From the NCBI RefSeq assembly GCF_000182745.2, contig NC_016027.1, positions 747,001-811,000 on the forward strand: 64,000 nt of DNA, in the 5' to 3' direction. The position numbers and the translations under genes were made by a program. Shown one piece after another: positions 37,794 through 49,192 of this stretch. This DNA comes from Komagataeibacter medellinensis NBRC 3288. GTDB taxonomy: Bacteria; Pseudomonadota; Alphaproteobacteria; Acetobacterales; Acetobacteraceae. The notes below the pieces were generated by a model. It worked only from the letters and a program-made list of their open reading frames with translations, searched no databases and was not told where the DNA came from. The number at the start of each line of letters is the position of its first letter. The stretch's first letter is position 1.

Positions 37794-37907
37794 CGCTGGT
37801 GCAGGCCGCCAGGCGGGGGGTGGATTTACGCCCGCCCTCCGCCTCTCTACACTCATTGCCATGACCGGGGCATATGCCCCCCAGCCCCTGACGGAGAGTT
37901 ACCCGTA

Positions 37908-38531
37908 ATGCCCATCAAACGCCGCACCCTGCTTACCCTTGTCCCCGCCCTGATCACCGGCGGCAGCCTGCTTTCGGGCAGGGCTATGGCACAGGCCACC
38001 GATCCGCGCCTGACCATCCGCGCGGCGGGCAACCCGCAGGCCAAGGTACAGGTGGAGGAATGGTTCTCGCTTACCTGCACGCATTGCGCGCGCTTTGCCG
38101 CCGAGATCTTTCCCGAAGTGCGCAGCAAGCTGATCGACACGGGCAAGGTATACTACATCTTCCGCGACTTCCCGCTCGATCAGGTGGCACTCACCGCCTC
38201 CATGGTCGCGCGCAGCCTGCCGCCCGAGCGCTATGAACCCTTCGTGCTTGCCCTGCTGTCCAGCCAGGACCGCTGGGCTTTTGGCAAGGATGTGAACCCC
38301 GAGCAGGAAATCCAGAAAATGGCCGCCCTTGCCGGCATGTCGACCGACCTGTTCCAGCAGACCATCCATGACGACAAGCTGCGCCACGCCATAATGGACG
38401 AGGAAGACCGCGCGCAGGCGCTGTACAAGATTGATGGCACCCCTACCTTCCGCTTCAATGGCAAGGAACAGGTGGCGCAGGAACTCACTTATGATGAGTT
38501 CGCCAAAAAGGTCGAGGCGGCAAGCCACTGA
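37908..38531 (+). CDS. DsbA-family thiol:disulfide oxidoreductase
   Basis: Periplasmic thioredoxin-fold protein, 207 residues, that makes or shuffles disulfides. The signal segment begins with RR (5-6) and ends AMA/QATDP; the full Tat motif is not met. The active site is C57-T-H-C60 in FSLTCTHCARF, and the cis-proline loop is GTPTF near residue 184. The architecture resembles DsbA/BdbD-like proteins of alphaproteobacteria that are reduced or oxidised by DsbB/DsbD, neither of which is in the window. GGAGAG precedes the ATG. smc starts 16 bases downstream. Confidence 0.92.
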   Translation: MPIKRRTLLTLVPALITGGSLLSGRAMAQATDPRLTIRAAGNPQAKVQVEEWFSLTCTHCARFAAEIFPEVRSKLIDTGKVYYIFRDFPLDQVALTASMVARSLPPERYEPFVLALLSSQDRWAFGKDVNPEQEIQKMAALAGMSTDLFQQTIHDDKLRHAIMDEEDRAQALYKIDGTPTFRFNGKEQVAQELTYDEFAKKVEAASH

Positions 38532-38547
38532 TCGGAACCACCTTATC

Positions 38548-41500
38548 ATGACCGCCCGTTTCGTCCGGCTGCGCATCGCAGGCTTCAAGAGCTTCGCCGA
38601 CCCGGTTTCCGTTGATATCCTGCCCGGGCTTACCGGCATTGTCGGTCCCAATGGCTGTGGTAAGTCCAATGTGGTCGAAGCCCTCCGCTGGGTGATGGGG
38701 GAGACCAATGCCCGCTCCCTTCGCGGCGGCGAGATGGATGACCTGATCTTTGCCGGCACTACCGCGCGCGCCGCGCGCAACATGGCGGAAGTAACCCTGA
38801 CGCTGGAGGGCGCGGCCGAAGTCGCCCCCGCCCCCTTTACGGGACAGGACGAACTGCAGGTGTGCCGGCGGGCCGACCGGGGGGCAGGCAGTGGCTACCG
38901 CATCAACGGCCGCACCACACGCGGGCGTGACGTGCAGACCCTGTTTGCCGACCTGGCATCGGGCGCGCGCTCATCGGCCATGGTCAGCCAGGGCCGGGTC
39001 TCAGCCCTGGTCAATGCCCGGCCCGAGGAACGGCGCACCATACTGGAAGAAGCCGCCGGCATAACCGGCCTGCATGGCCGCCGGCACGAGGCGGAACTGA
39101 AACTGCGCGCGACCGAGGCCAATCTGGCCCGTGCCGAAGACCTGCGCCTGCAGCTTGAAGCGCGCCTGGGTGACTTGCAGGAGCAGTCCGAGCAGGCGGG
39201 GCGTTATCGCGAACTCTCTCAGGGGTTGCGTGAGGCGGAAACCGCCCTGCTTGCCCTGCTGCATGCCCGCGCCCACCATAACGTGGCCGAGAGCGAAGCT
39301 GCGCTGCACACCGCCCGCGCCGACCTGAAAACGGCGGAAGAACTGGCCGAAAACGCAGTTGTTGCCGATTTTGAGATGACCCGGACGCTACCCGCCCTGC
39401 GTGAGGCACTCGATACCCGCCGCACCGCACTGGAACGCTTCAAGGTCCGTGCCGAAACCATTGCCGATGAACTGGCCAGCGCCGAGGCCACACTGGCCAC
39501 GGCACAGGCCCGTCTGGCCGAATGCGAGGGCGTGCAGGAATCCGCCCTTGCCCGGCGCGATGACGCAAGTCGCATGCTGACCCAGCTTGAAGCCGAACGC
39601 GCGCAGATGGAAGAACGGCTGGCCGCCCTGCCCGCCCTGCAAGATACCATGCAGGCAGAACGCACCACGCTGGCGCACAACGTGTCCGACCTGGCCGTAC
39701 GCGTGGAGCAGGCTACCACCACATTGCGTGAAGCCCAGCTCCAGACCACGCAGGCCCGCGCGGTGCTGGAAACCGCCACCGCCGCCCATACCGGCCTTGC
39801 TGCCCGGCATGCCGAACTGGCCGCCGAAATCGCGGCCCTTGAAGCCGACATGCCGACCGAAGCCGCGATTACACAGAGCGATGCCCGCATTGCCGAGGCC
39901 CAGGTCGCCGCCACCACGGCACTGCATGCGCGCGAGGACGTTACCCGCGCCCATTCCGATGCCGTGCTGCAGGCCGGTCTGGCCCGCAATGCCGCCACCG
40001 AAAGTGCGCGCGTGCATGCACAGGCCACGCAGGATGCCAATGCTGTCAAGACCCGGCTGGATGCGCTGGAACGCGACGTGACGGGTCTTGCTACACGGGT
40101 GGAGCAGGCCCGCGCCGCCCTTGTGCCCGAGGCCGAACGTACCCGGCTGGAAACAGTGCTGCACGAGGCGGATGCCACCCTGGCCACAATCCGCACGGAT
40201 CTGGGTGGGGCGGAAGAAGCCCGCGCACAGGCCACGCAGGCCGAAATACTGGCCAATGCCCGGCTGAAGGAAGCTCATGCCACCCGGCAGGCCGCAACAG
40301 AAGCCCTGCGCGCGGCACAGGCGGCGCATGACCGTACCGCCAGCGAGGCCGAGACCCTTGCCACCGGCATGCAAACGCTACGCGGGCAGGCCGTGCCCGA
40401 TTCCGCGCTCCATGCCCTGACAGCCCGACGCACGGAAGCCGAGCAGGCGCTGCAAGCCGCACACACCCGCATGGACACCGCAGAATCCGCCCTGCTGGCC
40501 GCAACCCGCGCGGATGAAGCCCAGACCGCCCGACTGGCACAGATCCGCGCCACCCTGTCCGGCCTTGAGGCAGAAGCCGATGGCCTGGCCCGCGCTCTGC
40601 ACAGCGATACGGAGCAGACCGCCACCAGCGGCGTCACGCTGGCGGAAAGCCTGCATGTGCCCGCCGGGCTTGAAACCGCGCTGGCCGTGGTGCTGGCCGA
40701 CGGGCTGGATGCTGCGGTAAAAGGCGATGCCCCGCGCCAGTGGCATGACCTGCCGCCCGCATCCCCTGCCCCGTTCCCGGCCACGGGCATCTGCCCGCTC
40801 TCCACCCTGATGGAAGCCCCGCCTGCCCTGTCACGTGCACTGGGCGCTGCGGGCCTTCTGCCCGAAGGCATGGCGGGCGATAGCCTTCAGGCGGGCCTTG
40901 CGCCGGGGCAGTGCCTTGTCACGCGCGAAGGCGCGCTGTGGCGGTGGGATGGCTACGTGCAGGCTCCCAACCTGCCGGGACGGGCCGCCCTGCGGCTGAA
41001 GCAGTTAGGCCGCCTGCGCGAATTGCGGGCGGAACTGAAACAGGTCCGCACCGAGATCCCGGCACTGGAGGAAGCCGCACAGGCGGCAACCACAACCCGC
41101 CAGCACGCCGCCAGCATGCTGGACACCGCGCGCGAAGCCCGCAGCAGCGCCGAGAATGCCCTGCAGACCGCCCGTACGGAAGAAGCCGAACTATCCCGCC
41201 AGCATGCCACCATTGCCGCACAGCTTCATACCCTGTCCGTGCAGCACGAAACAGCACAGGCAGCGCGGACCGAGGCCGAAGCCGCTTTGGCGCGTGCCCG
41301 CGCGCAGGAAGCTGCCCTGCCCGATGCCGCGGTCCTGGAACAGGCCCGGCAGGCGGCAGCGCAGCAGGCCACGCGCGCCATGGATGAGGAAAAGCGCCTG
41401 CGCACGGCGCGCCAGCAGGCTGAAACAACTGTAGAACGTGCCCGCCAGACAGTGCAGGCCACCCAGACCAGCCATAACGAGGCCGAAACCCGTCTGCACG

Positions 41501-43083
41501 CCATGATGCCCGAACTGGAGCGGCTGCGGACTGACCGCGAGGCACTGGTTACGGAACTGGCTACAAGGCAGGCGCATCTGGCCAGCCTGCCCGCCCCCGC
41601 CATGGCGCAGGATGCCGCCACGCAGGCCGCCAGCACCGCAACGGCAGCGGAACAGGCCCTGAAACAGGCGCGGGAAGCGGTTGCAACCACCACGGCTGGA
41701 CTGGAACACGAGCGCGCCACCCGTACAGCCCTTGAGCAGAAAATGCGCGAGACTGGCAGCCAGCTTGAAGCCCGCCGCGCCCGCATGGCCGACCTTGCGC
41801 AGGCGCTGGAGCAGGCCATGGTGGACGAAGAGGCAGCCCGGTCTCATCTGGCGGCACTGCCCGACATCACGGAACTGGAACGCGCCCTTGGCGTCCTGCG
41901 CGCACAGGCGGCAGAAACCCGGGTGCGCGAAGAGGAACTGCGTGAAGCCCTGAGCGCGCTCCATGCGGAAGAGACGGCCCTGCGCCAGCGTTTTGAAGCA
42001 TCAGGCCAGGACATGACCCAGTGGGCCGCCCGCGTGGAAGCTGCCGGGCTGGAGGCCGAAGCCGCACAGGCGCGGCTGGACAATGCACGGGCCGAACATG
42101 ACCGCGCGGCCCCCCTACCCGTGGCTGTGCGCACGCGACGCGATGCCATCGCCACCGAACTGGAAGATCATGCCGAACGCCACGATGCGGCAGCACAGGC
42201 CCTGCAGCAGGCACAGGCCCGCGTGGCCGAACTGCAGCAGACGCGTGGCGTGGCGCAGGATACCCTAACGGCGGCGCGCGAAGCGCTACTGCGTGCCGAA
42301 GGTCGGCGTGAGCAGGCCCAGGTCCTGATGGCCCAACTGATGGCGGAATCTGAACCACCACCGGGTATTGTGCCAACCGACCTGAGCGTAGGGGCGGAAA
42401 CGAGCCTGCGCCGCAAGGTCGGCCGCCTTGAACGCCAACGCGAGGAACTTGGCCCGGTCAACCTGCGCGCGGAGATCGAGGCACAGGACGCTTCGGGCAA
42501 GATCGACACCATCCTGCACGAACGCGATGAACTGCAATCCGCCATTGCCCGTCTGCGCGGCATGATCGGGCAGCTCAACCGCGAGGGGCGCGAGCGGCTC
42601 ATGGCCGTGTTCTCACGCATTGACCAGCATTTTCAGGCGCTGTTCGCGCGCATGTTCAATGGCGGCCGCGCGCATCTGGGCATGGTGGGCAATGATGACC
42701 CGCTACAGGCCGGGCTTGAAATCTATGCCCAGCCGCCGGGCAAGAAGCTGGCTACGCTGTCGCTGCTTTCCGGCGGGGAACAGGCCCTGACGGCGCTTTC
42801 GCTCATCTTCGCCGTGTTCCGCTGCAACCCCGCCCCTGTATGCGTGCTGGACGAAGTGGACGCCCCGCTGGATGACGCCAATGTGGGCCGCTTCTGCTCG
42901 CTGCTGGGCGATATGGTGGCTGAAGCAGGCACGCGCTTTCTGGTGGTAACGCACCATCAGTTGACCATGGCGCACATGGACCGGCTATATGGCGTGACCA
43001 TGCAGGAACGTGGCGTAAGCCGGGTACTGTCGGTGGATCTGGAACGCGCCACCGAGATGGTGGACAGCGAACCCGCCCGCTGA
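38548..43083 (+). CDS. smc: chromosome segregation protein SMC (long form)
   Basis: ATPase of the SMC-ScpAB condensin that compacts and segregates chromosomes. Walker A is GPNGCGKS (33-40). The C-terminal head has the signature LSGGEQALTALSL and Walker B VCVLDEVDAPLDDANV. A hinge domain lies around residues 700-830 (LAVVLADGLDAAV; GICPLSTLMEAPP; WRWDGYVQAPNLPG). The coiled-coil arms are extremely rich in Ala, Glu, Gln and Arg. At 1511 residues it is about 300 longer than typical bacterial SMC proteins; both arms are extended while the heads look normal. The ATG at 38548 begins MTARFVRLRIAGFKSF, the canonical start; the frame opens 39 codons earlier inside dsbA. Confidence 0.95.
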   Translation: MTARFVRLRIAGFKSFADPVSVDILPGLTGIVGPNGCGKSNVVEALRWVMGETNARSLRGGEMDDLIFAGTTARAARNMAEVTLTLEGAAEVAPAPFTGQDELQVCRRADRGAGSGYRINGRTTRGRDVQTLFADLASGARSSAMVSQGRVSALVNARPEERRTILEEAAGITGLHGRRHEAELKLRATEANLARAEDLRLQLEARLGDLQEQSEQAGRYRELSQGLREAETALLALLHARAHHNVAESEAALHTARADLKTAEELAENAVVADFEMTRTLPALREALDTRRTALERFKVRAETIADELASAEATLATAQARLAECEGVQESALARRDDASRMLTQLEAERAQMEERLAALPALQDTMQAERTTLAHNVSDLAVRVEQATTTLREAQLQTTQARAVLETATAAHTGLAARHAELAAEIAALEADMPTEAAITQSDARIAEAQVAATTALHAREDVTRAHSDAVLQAGLARNAATESARVHAQATQDANAVKTRLDALERDVTGLATRVEQARAALVPEAERTRLETVLHEADATLATIRTDLGGAEEARAQATQAEILANARLKEAHATRQAATEALRAAQAAHDRTASEAETLATGMQTLRGQAVPDSALHALTARRTEAEQALQAAHTRMDTAESALLAATRADEAQTARLAQIRATLSGLEAEADGLARALHSDTEQTATSGVTLAESLHVPAGLETALAVVLADGLDAAVKGDAPRQWHDLPPASPAPFPATGICPLSTLMEAPPALSRALGAAGLLPEGMAGDSLQAGLAPGQCLVTREGALWRWDGYVQAPNLPGRAALRLKQLGRLRELRAELKQVRTEIPALEEAAQAATTTRQHAASMLDTAREARSSAENALQTARTEEAELSRQHATIAAQLHTLSVQHETAQAARTEAEAALARARAQEAALPDAAVLEQARQAAAQQATRAMDEEKRLRTARQQAETTVERARQTVQATQTSHNEAETRLHAMMPELERLRTDREALVTELATRQAHLASLPAPAMAQDAATQAASTATAAEQALKQAREAVATTTAGLEHERATRTALEQKMRETGSQLEARRARMADLAQALEQAMVDEEAARSHLAALPDITELERALGVLRAQAAETRVREEELREALSALHAEETALRQRFEASGQDMTQWAARVEAAGLEAEAAQARLDNARAEHDRAAPLPVAVRTRRDAIATELEDHAERHDAAAQALQQAQARVAELQQTRGVAQDTLTAAREALLRAEGRREQAQVLMAQLMAESEPPPGIVPTDLSVGAETSLRRKVGRLERQREELGPVNLRAEIEAQDASGKIDTILHERDELQSAIARLRGMIGQLNREGRERLMAVFSRIDQHFQALFARMFNGGRAHLGMVGNDDPLQAGLEIYAQPPGKKLATLSLLSGGEQALTALSLIFAVFRCNPAPVCVLDEVDAPLDDANVGRFCSLLGDMVAEAGTRFLVVTHHQLTMAHMDRLYGVTMQERGVSRVLSVDLERATEMVDSEPAR

Positions 43084-43091
43084 AATAGCAA

Positions 43092-43152
43092 TAAGAAACA
43101 GACGTTTCCGGGCGCCGCCTTTTTTAAAAAAGCTTCACCAAAAACTTCTTTA
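43092..43152. repeat. two-hairpin intergenic repeat, copy C (degenerate)
   Basis: Shares GCCGCCTTTTTT, AAAAAAGCTTCACCAAAAACTT and a left arm like AAGAAAC...GTTTCC with the other copies, in the order seen in copy B. The middle is deleted, so the GCCGCC arm has lost its partner and the fold cannot close fully. It lies between convergent smc and aarC, 7 bases before a separate strong hairpin. Confidence 0.65.
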
Positions 43153-43158
43153 TGTATC

Positions 43159-43192
43159 AGGCCTGCGGATACACAAGCTCCGCAGGCCTTTT
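43159..43192. terminator. intrinsic terminator between smc and aarC
   Basis: AGGCCTGCGGA (43159-43169) and TCCGCAGGCCT (43179-43189) are perfect inverted repeats with a 9-nt loop, followed by TTT. It lies past the smc stop and 20 bases from the aarC stop on the other strand, so it can serve both. Confidence 0.8.
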
Positions 43193-43212
43193 GGGCAAGG
43201 AAATCCCTGCCC

Positions 43213-45263
<2,051 letters not shown>

Positions 45264-46061
45264 TTGAGACGTCGATTTTCCCTCCCCCGCCCCGTCATGG
45301 CACAGGCCGGGCTGGCCGCCGCTGATAGCGAGCACACACAACGCGCGCCCACGGCCCCCGCGCACCCGCTGGCGGGCCTGCTGGCGGGCAGGAAGCTGCG
45401 CGTTGTGGGAGACGTGCATGGCGACCTGCATGCCTTCCGCCACGCGGCCGCCACGGACCGTTTTGTCATACAGTTGGGCGACCTGATCGATTACGGACCG
45501 GACAGCGCAGGCACCTTCCGGCTGATGCAGCAGTTGATGGACGAACGGCGCGGCCTGTTCATACTGGGCAACCATGACCGCAAGCTGGCCCGCGCCCTGC
45601 AGGGCCGCAAAATGCGTCGTGATCCGCCACTTATGGAAACACTGGCCCAGTTCATGGCCGAGGAAAATGCCGACGTGCACCAGCGCGCGCTGGCCGACCT
45701 GGCGCAGGCCCCGCCATGGGTCGTGATCGGGCAGTCGGTTTTCGTGCACGGGGGCTTTCATATCCGCATGCTGGGCGAAGCGCCACCGCCGGGGCTGGGC
45801 ACGGTCACGCCGCTGCTGTCGCGCGCCCTGTTTGGCGAGACCACGGGGCGGATGCAGAAGGATGGCTACCCCGAACGCAGGCTGAACTGGGTAGACCACA
45901 TCCCCGCGGGCTACACGGTTTATTGCGGGCATGACCGCCGCTCCACCGACGGGCGGCCATGGGTCCGCCACGGGCGCATGGGCGGGCGGGCCATCTTTAC
46001 CGATACGGGTGCGGGCAAGGGCGGGCATCTGGCATGGATCGACCTGCCGCCGCTCCTGTAA
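45264..46061 (+). CDS. calcineurin-like metallophosphoesterase
   Basis: Metallophosphatase of 265 residues with the full metal-site series: GDVHGD (49-54), GDLIDYG (72-78), GNHD (102-105), VFVHGGF, and GHDRRS near the C-terminus. This pattern is shared by bacterial serine/threonine protein phosphatases (PrpA/PrpE) and diadenosine tetraphosphatases (ApaH), and I cannot separate these. The start is TTG with AGGAGA about 10 bases upstream, and about 35 residues precede the fold. It is followed after 45 bases by chorismate mutase and then sixA. Confidence 0.88.
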   Translation: MRRRFSLPRPVMAQAGLAAADSEHTQRAPTAPAHPLAGLLAGRKLRVVGDVHGDLHAFRHAAATDRFVIQLGDLIDYGPDSAGTFRLMQQLMDERRGLFILGNHDRKLARALQGRKMRRDPPLMETLAQFMAEENADVHQRALADLAQAPPWVVIGQSVFVHGGFHIRMLGEAPPPGLGTVTPLLSRALFGETTGRMQKDGYPERRLNWVDHIPAGYTVYCGHDRRSTDGRPWVRHGRMGGRAIFTDTGAGKGGHLAWIDLPPLL

Positions 46062-46106
46062 CCCCCAGCCCCCTTCCCCCGATTTTACAAAGGAAAGCCG
46101 ACTTAG

Positions 46107-46424
46107 ATGAACAGCACCCAGGCCAAGCATGAAGCAGCGCAGCACAAACTTGAAGACCTGCGCCGCAGCATCGACAATATCGATGCGGCCCTGATCTACA
46201 TGCTGGCCGAGCGCTTCCGCCACACCCAGGCGGTGGGTCGGCTCAAGGCCGCCAATGACATGCCCCCCGCCGACCCCGCGCGTGAGGCGCGACAGGTCGC
46301 CCGCCTGCGTGAGCTTGCCACCGCCGCCCGGCTCGACCCGGACTTTGCGGAAAAATTCCTCGCCTTCATCATCCGCGAAGTCATCCGCCACCATGAGGCC
46401 ATTGCAGCAGGCACAGAGGCCTGA
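46107..46424 (+). CDS. chorismate mutase, AroQ class
   Basis: All-helical chorismate mutase of 105 residues, which converts chorismate to prephenate for Phe/Tyr synthesis. LEDLRRSIDNIDAALIYMLAERFRHTQAVGRLKA holds the first long helix with the conserved Arg and Glu residues. The second half (LRELATAARLDPDFAEKFLAFIIREVIRHHE) matches the alphaproteobacterial monofunctional form. It carries no dehydratase or dehydrogenase domain. sixA begins 8 bases later. Confidence 0.93.
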   Translation: MNSTQAKHEAAQHKLEDLRRSIDNIDAALIYMLAERFRHTQAVGRLKAANDMPPADPAREARQVARLRELATAARLDPDFAEKFLAFIIREVIRHHEAIAAGTEA

Positions 46425-46432
46425 ACGCCCCC

Positions 46433-46981
46433 ATGACCGGCGCAGCACCCTCCGCCCCACCTGCCCGCCAGCTGCTCCTGATGCGCCATGCCCATGCAGC
46501 CCCCGCCCCCTTTGGCGAAATGGGACAGGATGCAGACATGCGCCGCCCCCTTACCCCCCAGGGCCGGACCATGGCGGCCCGCAATGGCGATATACTGCGC
46601 CAGCGTCGTTTCGCCCCCGAACTGGTGCTGGTCAGCCCCGCGCTACGCACGGTGCAGACCCTTGAGGCGCTCGGATCATTTTATGGAGATCGGCAACCTG
46701 CTATCCGACATGTGAACACGTTGTACGAGGCCACCCCTGCAACCATTCGGGGCCTGCTTTATGAAACCCCAGAAAAGTGCAGCAATATCATGATATTAGG
46801 GCACAATCCGGGGTTATCCGCACTGGTCTGGCACTGGGCATGCGGGCGATGTGGCCCAGAACATGAGAACATGCTGCAACACGGCTTCCCACCCGCCGCC
46901 ATGGCCTGGTTTAGTGCCGACAAAGCATGGAATACCGCCACGGACAGCGAAATCCACCTGCAGGATCTGTCTTGCCGATAA
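46433..46981 (+). CDS. sixA: SixA-like histidine phosphatase (AarB position)
   Basis: Histidine-phosphatase superfamily member, 182 residues. The catalytic RHA motif is at 18-20 (LLLMRHAHA), followed by RPLTPQGRTMA, VSPALRTVQT and GHNPGLSALVW. SixA proteins dephosphorylate histidine-phosphotransfer proteins. In Acetobacter aceti the gene formerly called aarB, next to the CoA-transferase and citrate synthase genes, encodes a SixA-like protein, and this one precedes citrate synthase in the same way. Its target here is unknown. Confidence 0.9.
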   Translation: MTGAAPSAPPARQLLLMRHAHAAPAPFGEMGQDADMRRPLTPQGRTMAARNGDILRQRRFAPELVLVSPALRTVQTLEALGSFYGDRQPAIRHVNTLYEATPATIRGLLYETPEKCSNIMILGHNPGLSALVWHWACGRCGPEHENMLQHGFPPAAMAWFSADKAWNTATDSEIHLQDLSCR

Positions 46982-47204
46982 TGTCATTGCCCAAGACAGG
47001 CTGGGTGGATTGCCATGGAACCGGTTTCGTTCCTATCGTCTGTGCCGAGACCCGAAGCGCGCCAGGCCATGAAGGCCGCCGGGTAAAAAATTTGGGCATA
47101 CTGACAAACTGCCGCACGAACGGCAGATGGCCCGGAGGTTGGAGACATGTGCCACCCGCGTGTCAATGTGCACGCCGCGGTGGTACCCAAGAGGAGTGTT
47201 GTAG
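46982..47204 (+). promoter_or_regulatory. gltA upstream region with a leader hairpin
   Basis: A weak promoter-like pair TTGCCA...TATCGT occurs near 47013-47042. CTGCCG (47109-47114) and CGGCAG (47121-47126) form a hairpin. AGAGGAG lies about 8 bases before the gltA ATG. The separate leader of over 100 bases suggests gltA is transcribed on its own as well as with sixA. Confidence 0.3.
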
Positions 47205-48503
47205 ATGAGCGAGTCCGAAAAAACCGCCACAATCTCGCTAAATGGCAAGGATGTTGCCCTGCCCGTGCTGTCCGGCACGCTTGGCCCGGATGTGATCGAT
47301 ATCCGCAAGCTGCCCGCACAGGCCGGGGTATTCACCTATGATCCGGGTTATGGCGAAACGGCTTCATGCTCCAGCAAGATCACCTTCATTGATGGTGAAA
47401 AGGGCATCCTGCTGCATCGCGGCTACCCCATTGCCCAGTTGGCCGAGCAGGCAACCTTCATGGAAGTGGCGTACCTGCTGCTGAATGGGGAACTGCCAGC
47501 AAAGGCGGAATACGACACGTTCGTACATTCCATCAAGCATCACACCCTGCTGCACGAGCAGATCCGCAACTTCTTCAACGGCTTCCGCCGCGATGCCCAC
47601 CCCATGGCCATCCTGTGCGGCACGGTGGGCGCGCTGTCCTCCTTCTACCATGAAGGGCTGGATGTCTCGAACGCGGCAACCCGCTACCAGTCGGCGCTGC
47701 GCATCATCGCCAAGATCCCGACCATTGCCGCATGGGCCTATAAATACACCCAGGGCGAGACCTTCGTGTATCCGCGCAATGACCTGTCTTACGCGGAAAA
47801 CTTCCTGTCCATGATGTTCGCGGTGCCCAGCGAGCCTTACAAGGTCAACCCGGTGCTGGCACGCGCCATGGACCGCATCCTGATCCTGCATGCCGACCAT
47901 GAGCAGAACGCCTCCACCTCCACCGTACGGCTGGCCGGTTCCACCGGTGCCAATCCGTTCGCATGTATTTCCGCAGGCATCGCGGCCCTGTGGGGCCCCG
48001 CCCATGGTGGCGCCAACGAGGCCGTGCTGAAGATGCTGGCCGAGATCGGACACAAGGACAACATTCCTGAATTCATCGCCAAGGTGAAGGACAAGAACAG
48101 CGGCGTGCGCCTGATGGGCTTTGGCCACCGGGTGTACAAGAACTTTGACCCGCGTGCCAAGATCATGCAGGCCACCTGCCATGAGGTGCTGAGCGAACTG
48201 GGGATCAAGGACGATCCGCTGCTTGACCTTGCGATCGAACTGGAAAAGATCGCCATCCACGACGAATATTTCGTCAAGCGCAGCCTGTACCCGAATGTCG
48301 ATTTCTATTCGGGCATCATACTCAAGGCCATGGGCATTCCCACCAGCATGTTCACCGTGCTGTTTGCCGTAGCCCGCACCACCGGCTGGATCAGCCAGTG
48401 GAAAGAAATGATCGAAGAGCCGGGCCAGCGCATCGGTCGCCCCCGCCAGCTGTATACCGGCGCGCCGGAACGCGACTTCACACCGTTTGACAAGCGGGGC
48501 TGA
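47205..48503 (+). CDS. gltA: type II citrate synthase (AarA)
   Basis: Hexameric-type citrate synthase, 432 residues, condensing acetyl-CoA and oxaloacetate. The catalytic histidines are in [13 protein letters not shown] and GPAHGGANE; the aspartate follows in [13 protein letters not shown]. The N-terminal beta domain contains [22 protein letters not shown] and the flap [16 protein letters not shown]. In A. aceti this gene (aarA) is needed for acetic acid resistance; AarC supplies the bypass of succinyl-CoA synthetase in the same cycle. A strong terminator follows. Confidence 0.98.
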   Translation: MSESEKTATISLNGKDVALPVLSGTLGPDVIDIRKLPAQAGVFTYDPGYGETASCSSKITFIDGEKGILLHRGYPIAQLAEQATFMEVAYLLLNGELPAKAEYDTFVHSIKHHTLLHEQIRNFFNGFRRDAHPMAILCGTVGALSSFYHEGLDVSNAATRYQSALRIIAKIPTIAAWAYKYTQGETFVYPRNDLSYAENFLSMMFAVPSEPYKVNPVLARAMDRILILHADHEQNASTSTVRLAGSTGANPFACISAGIAALWGPAHGGANEAVLKMLAEIGHKDNIPEFIAKVKDKNSGVRLMGFGHRVYKNFDPRAKIMQATCHEVLSELGIKDDPLLDLAIELEKIAIHDEYFVKRSLYPNVDFYSGIILKAMGIPTSMFTVLFAVARTTGWISQWKEMIEEPGQRIGRPRQLYTGAPERDFTPFDKRG

Positions 48504-48563
48504 CTGCCATGCCCACCCGGCAGCCCCGTGCCACCGGGTAGGGTCATCCATTAGGTACGCACA

Positions 48564-48597
48564 AAAGGGGCAGGCCGCCTATGCAGCCTGCCCCTTT
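48564..48597 (+). terminator. intrinsic terminator after gltA
   Basis: AAAGGGGCAGGC (48564-48575) and GCCTGCCCCTTT (48586-48597) are perfect inverted repeats with a 10-nt loop. The stem itself ends in TTT. Confidence 0.85.
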
Positions 48598-48712
48598 CAT
48601 ATTCAGGACCATGCTTCAGGTAGTTACCTGAACCCGGCGTAAGGCACCCCGCGATGACGCAACCCTCCGGCAGGGATTCTTAACGTCAGTCCCTAAAATC
48701 CGGTTTGTTGGG

Positions 48713-48967
48713 TCAATCACACTCGCAGCCATTCGTGGGACCGGGGCGCTTCTGGATCACGTGATGGTCGATCCATTCCGATACCAGACGCCGTGCCTCG
48801 TTGAGCGAGGATTCGGGATGATGGATCCGGTACAGCGTGGTACAGGCATGAAACGCCGATACATCGCTGGTTCCGACGCCACGCAGTTCCTGATAGGCGG
48901 TGATGACGGCACGCTCGCACTTGCGAGAGATGCGACTGTTTTCAACAGACACGATGCGATGATCCAT
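48713..48967 (-). CDS. small protein behind a Fur box, function unknown
   Basis: 84-residue protein beginning MDHRIVSVENSRISRKCERA and ending GPTNGCECD. It has four cysteines (about 17, 42, 81, 83) and a helical, charged middle (SSLNEARRLVSEWIDHHVI). There is no signal peptide or membrane segment, and I do not recognise the family. Its promoter and a near-perfect Fur site lie directly upstream, so expression is probably iron-repressed. The start codon has no clear Shine-Dalgarno sequence. A metal-related role would be inference from regulation only. Confidence 0.7.
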   Translation of the reverse strand: MDHRIVSVENSRISRKCERAVITAYQELRGVGTSDVSAFHACTTLYRIHHPESSLNEARRLVSEWIDHHVIQKRPGPTNGCECD

Positions 48968-48968
48968 T

Positions 48969-48984
48969 AATGAGAATGATTATC
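48969..48984 (-). promoter_or_regulatory. Fur box
   Basis: AATGAGAATGATTATC matches the classic Fur operator core AATGATAATCATTATC at 14 of 16 positions. It ends one base before the start codon of the 84-residue gene and lies just downstream of the predicted -10, where a bound repressor would block transcription and initiation. Confidence 0.7.
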
Positions 48985-48993
48985 AGTATTGGG

Positions 48994-49022
48994 ATATTAG
49001 ATTGAATACCCCTCGGGGGCAA
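48994..49022 (-). promoter_or_regulatory. promoter of the Fur-box gene
   Basis: On the minus strand TTGCCC (49017-49022) and TAATAT (48994-48999) are separated by 17 bases. The predicted transcript would begin about 20-25 bases before the start codon, with the Fur site in the first transcribed bases. Confidence 0.6.
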
Positions 49023-49192
49023 GGGACGTATGGCGTCACACTCCGCTGATCAGGTCACGTTATATTTCCAACACCGGCTTTTTTTGGCAATCGGGGCAGC
49101 ATTCCGCGCTGACCGATGGATTTTCGCCTCTGTTGCGGTTAATCGTTTGTATGTCATTCACGACAGACGACATATTTCGCCGGAGACAGGGT

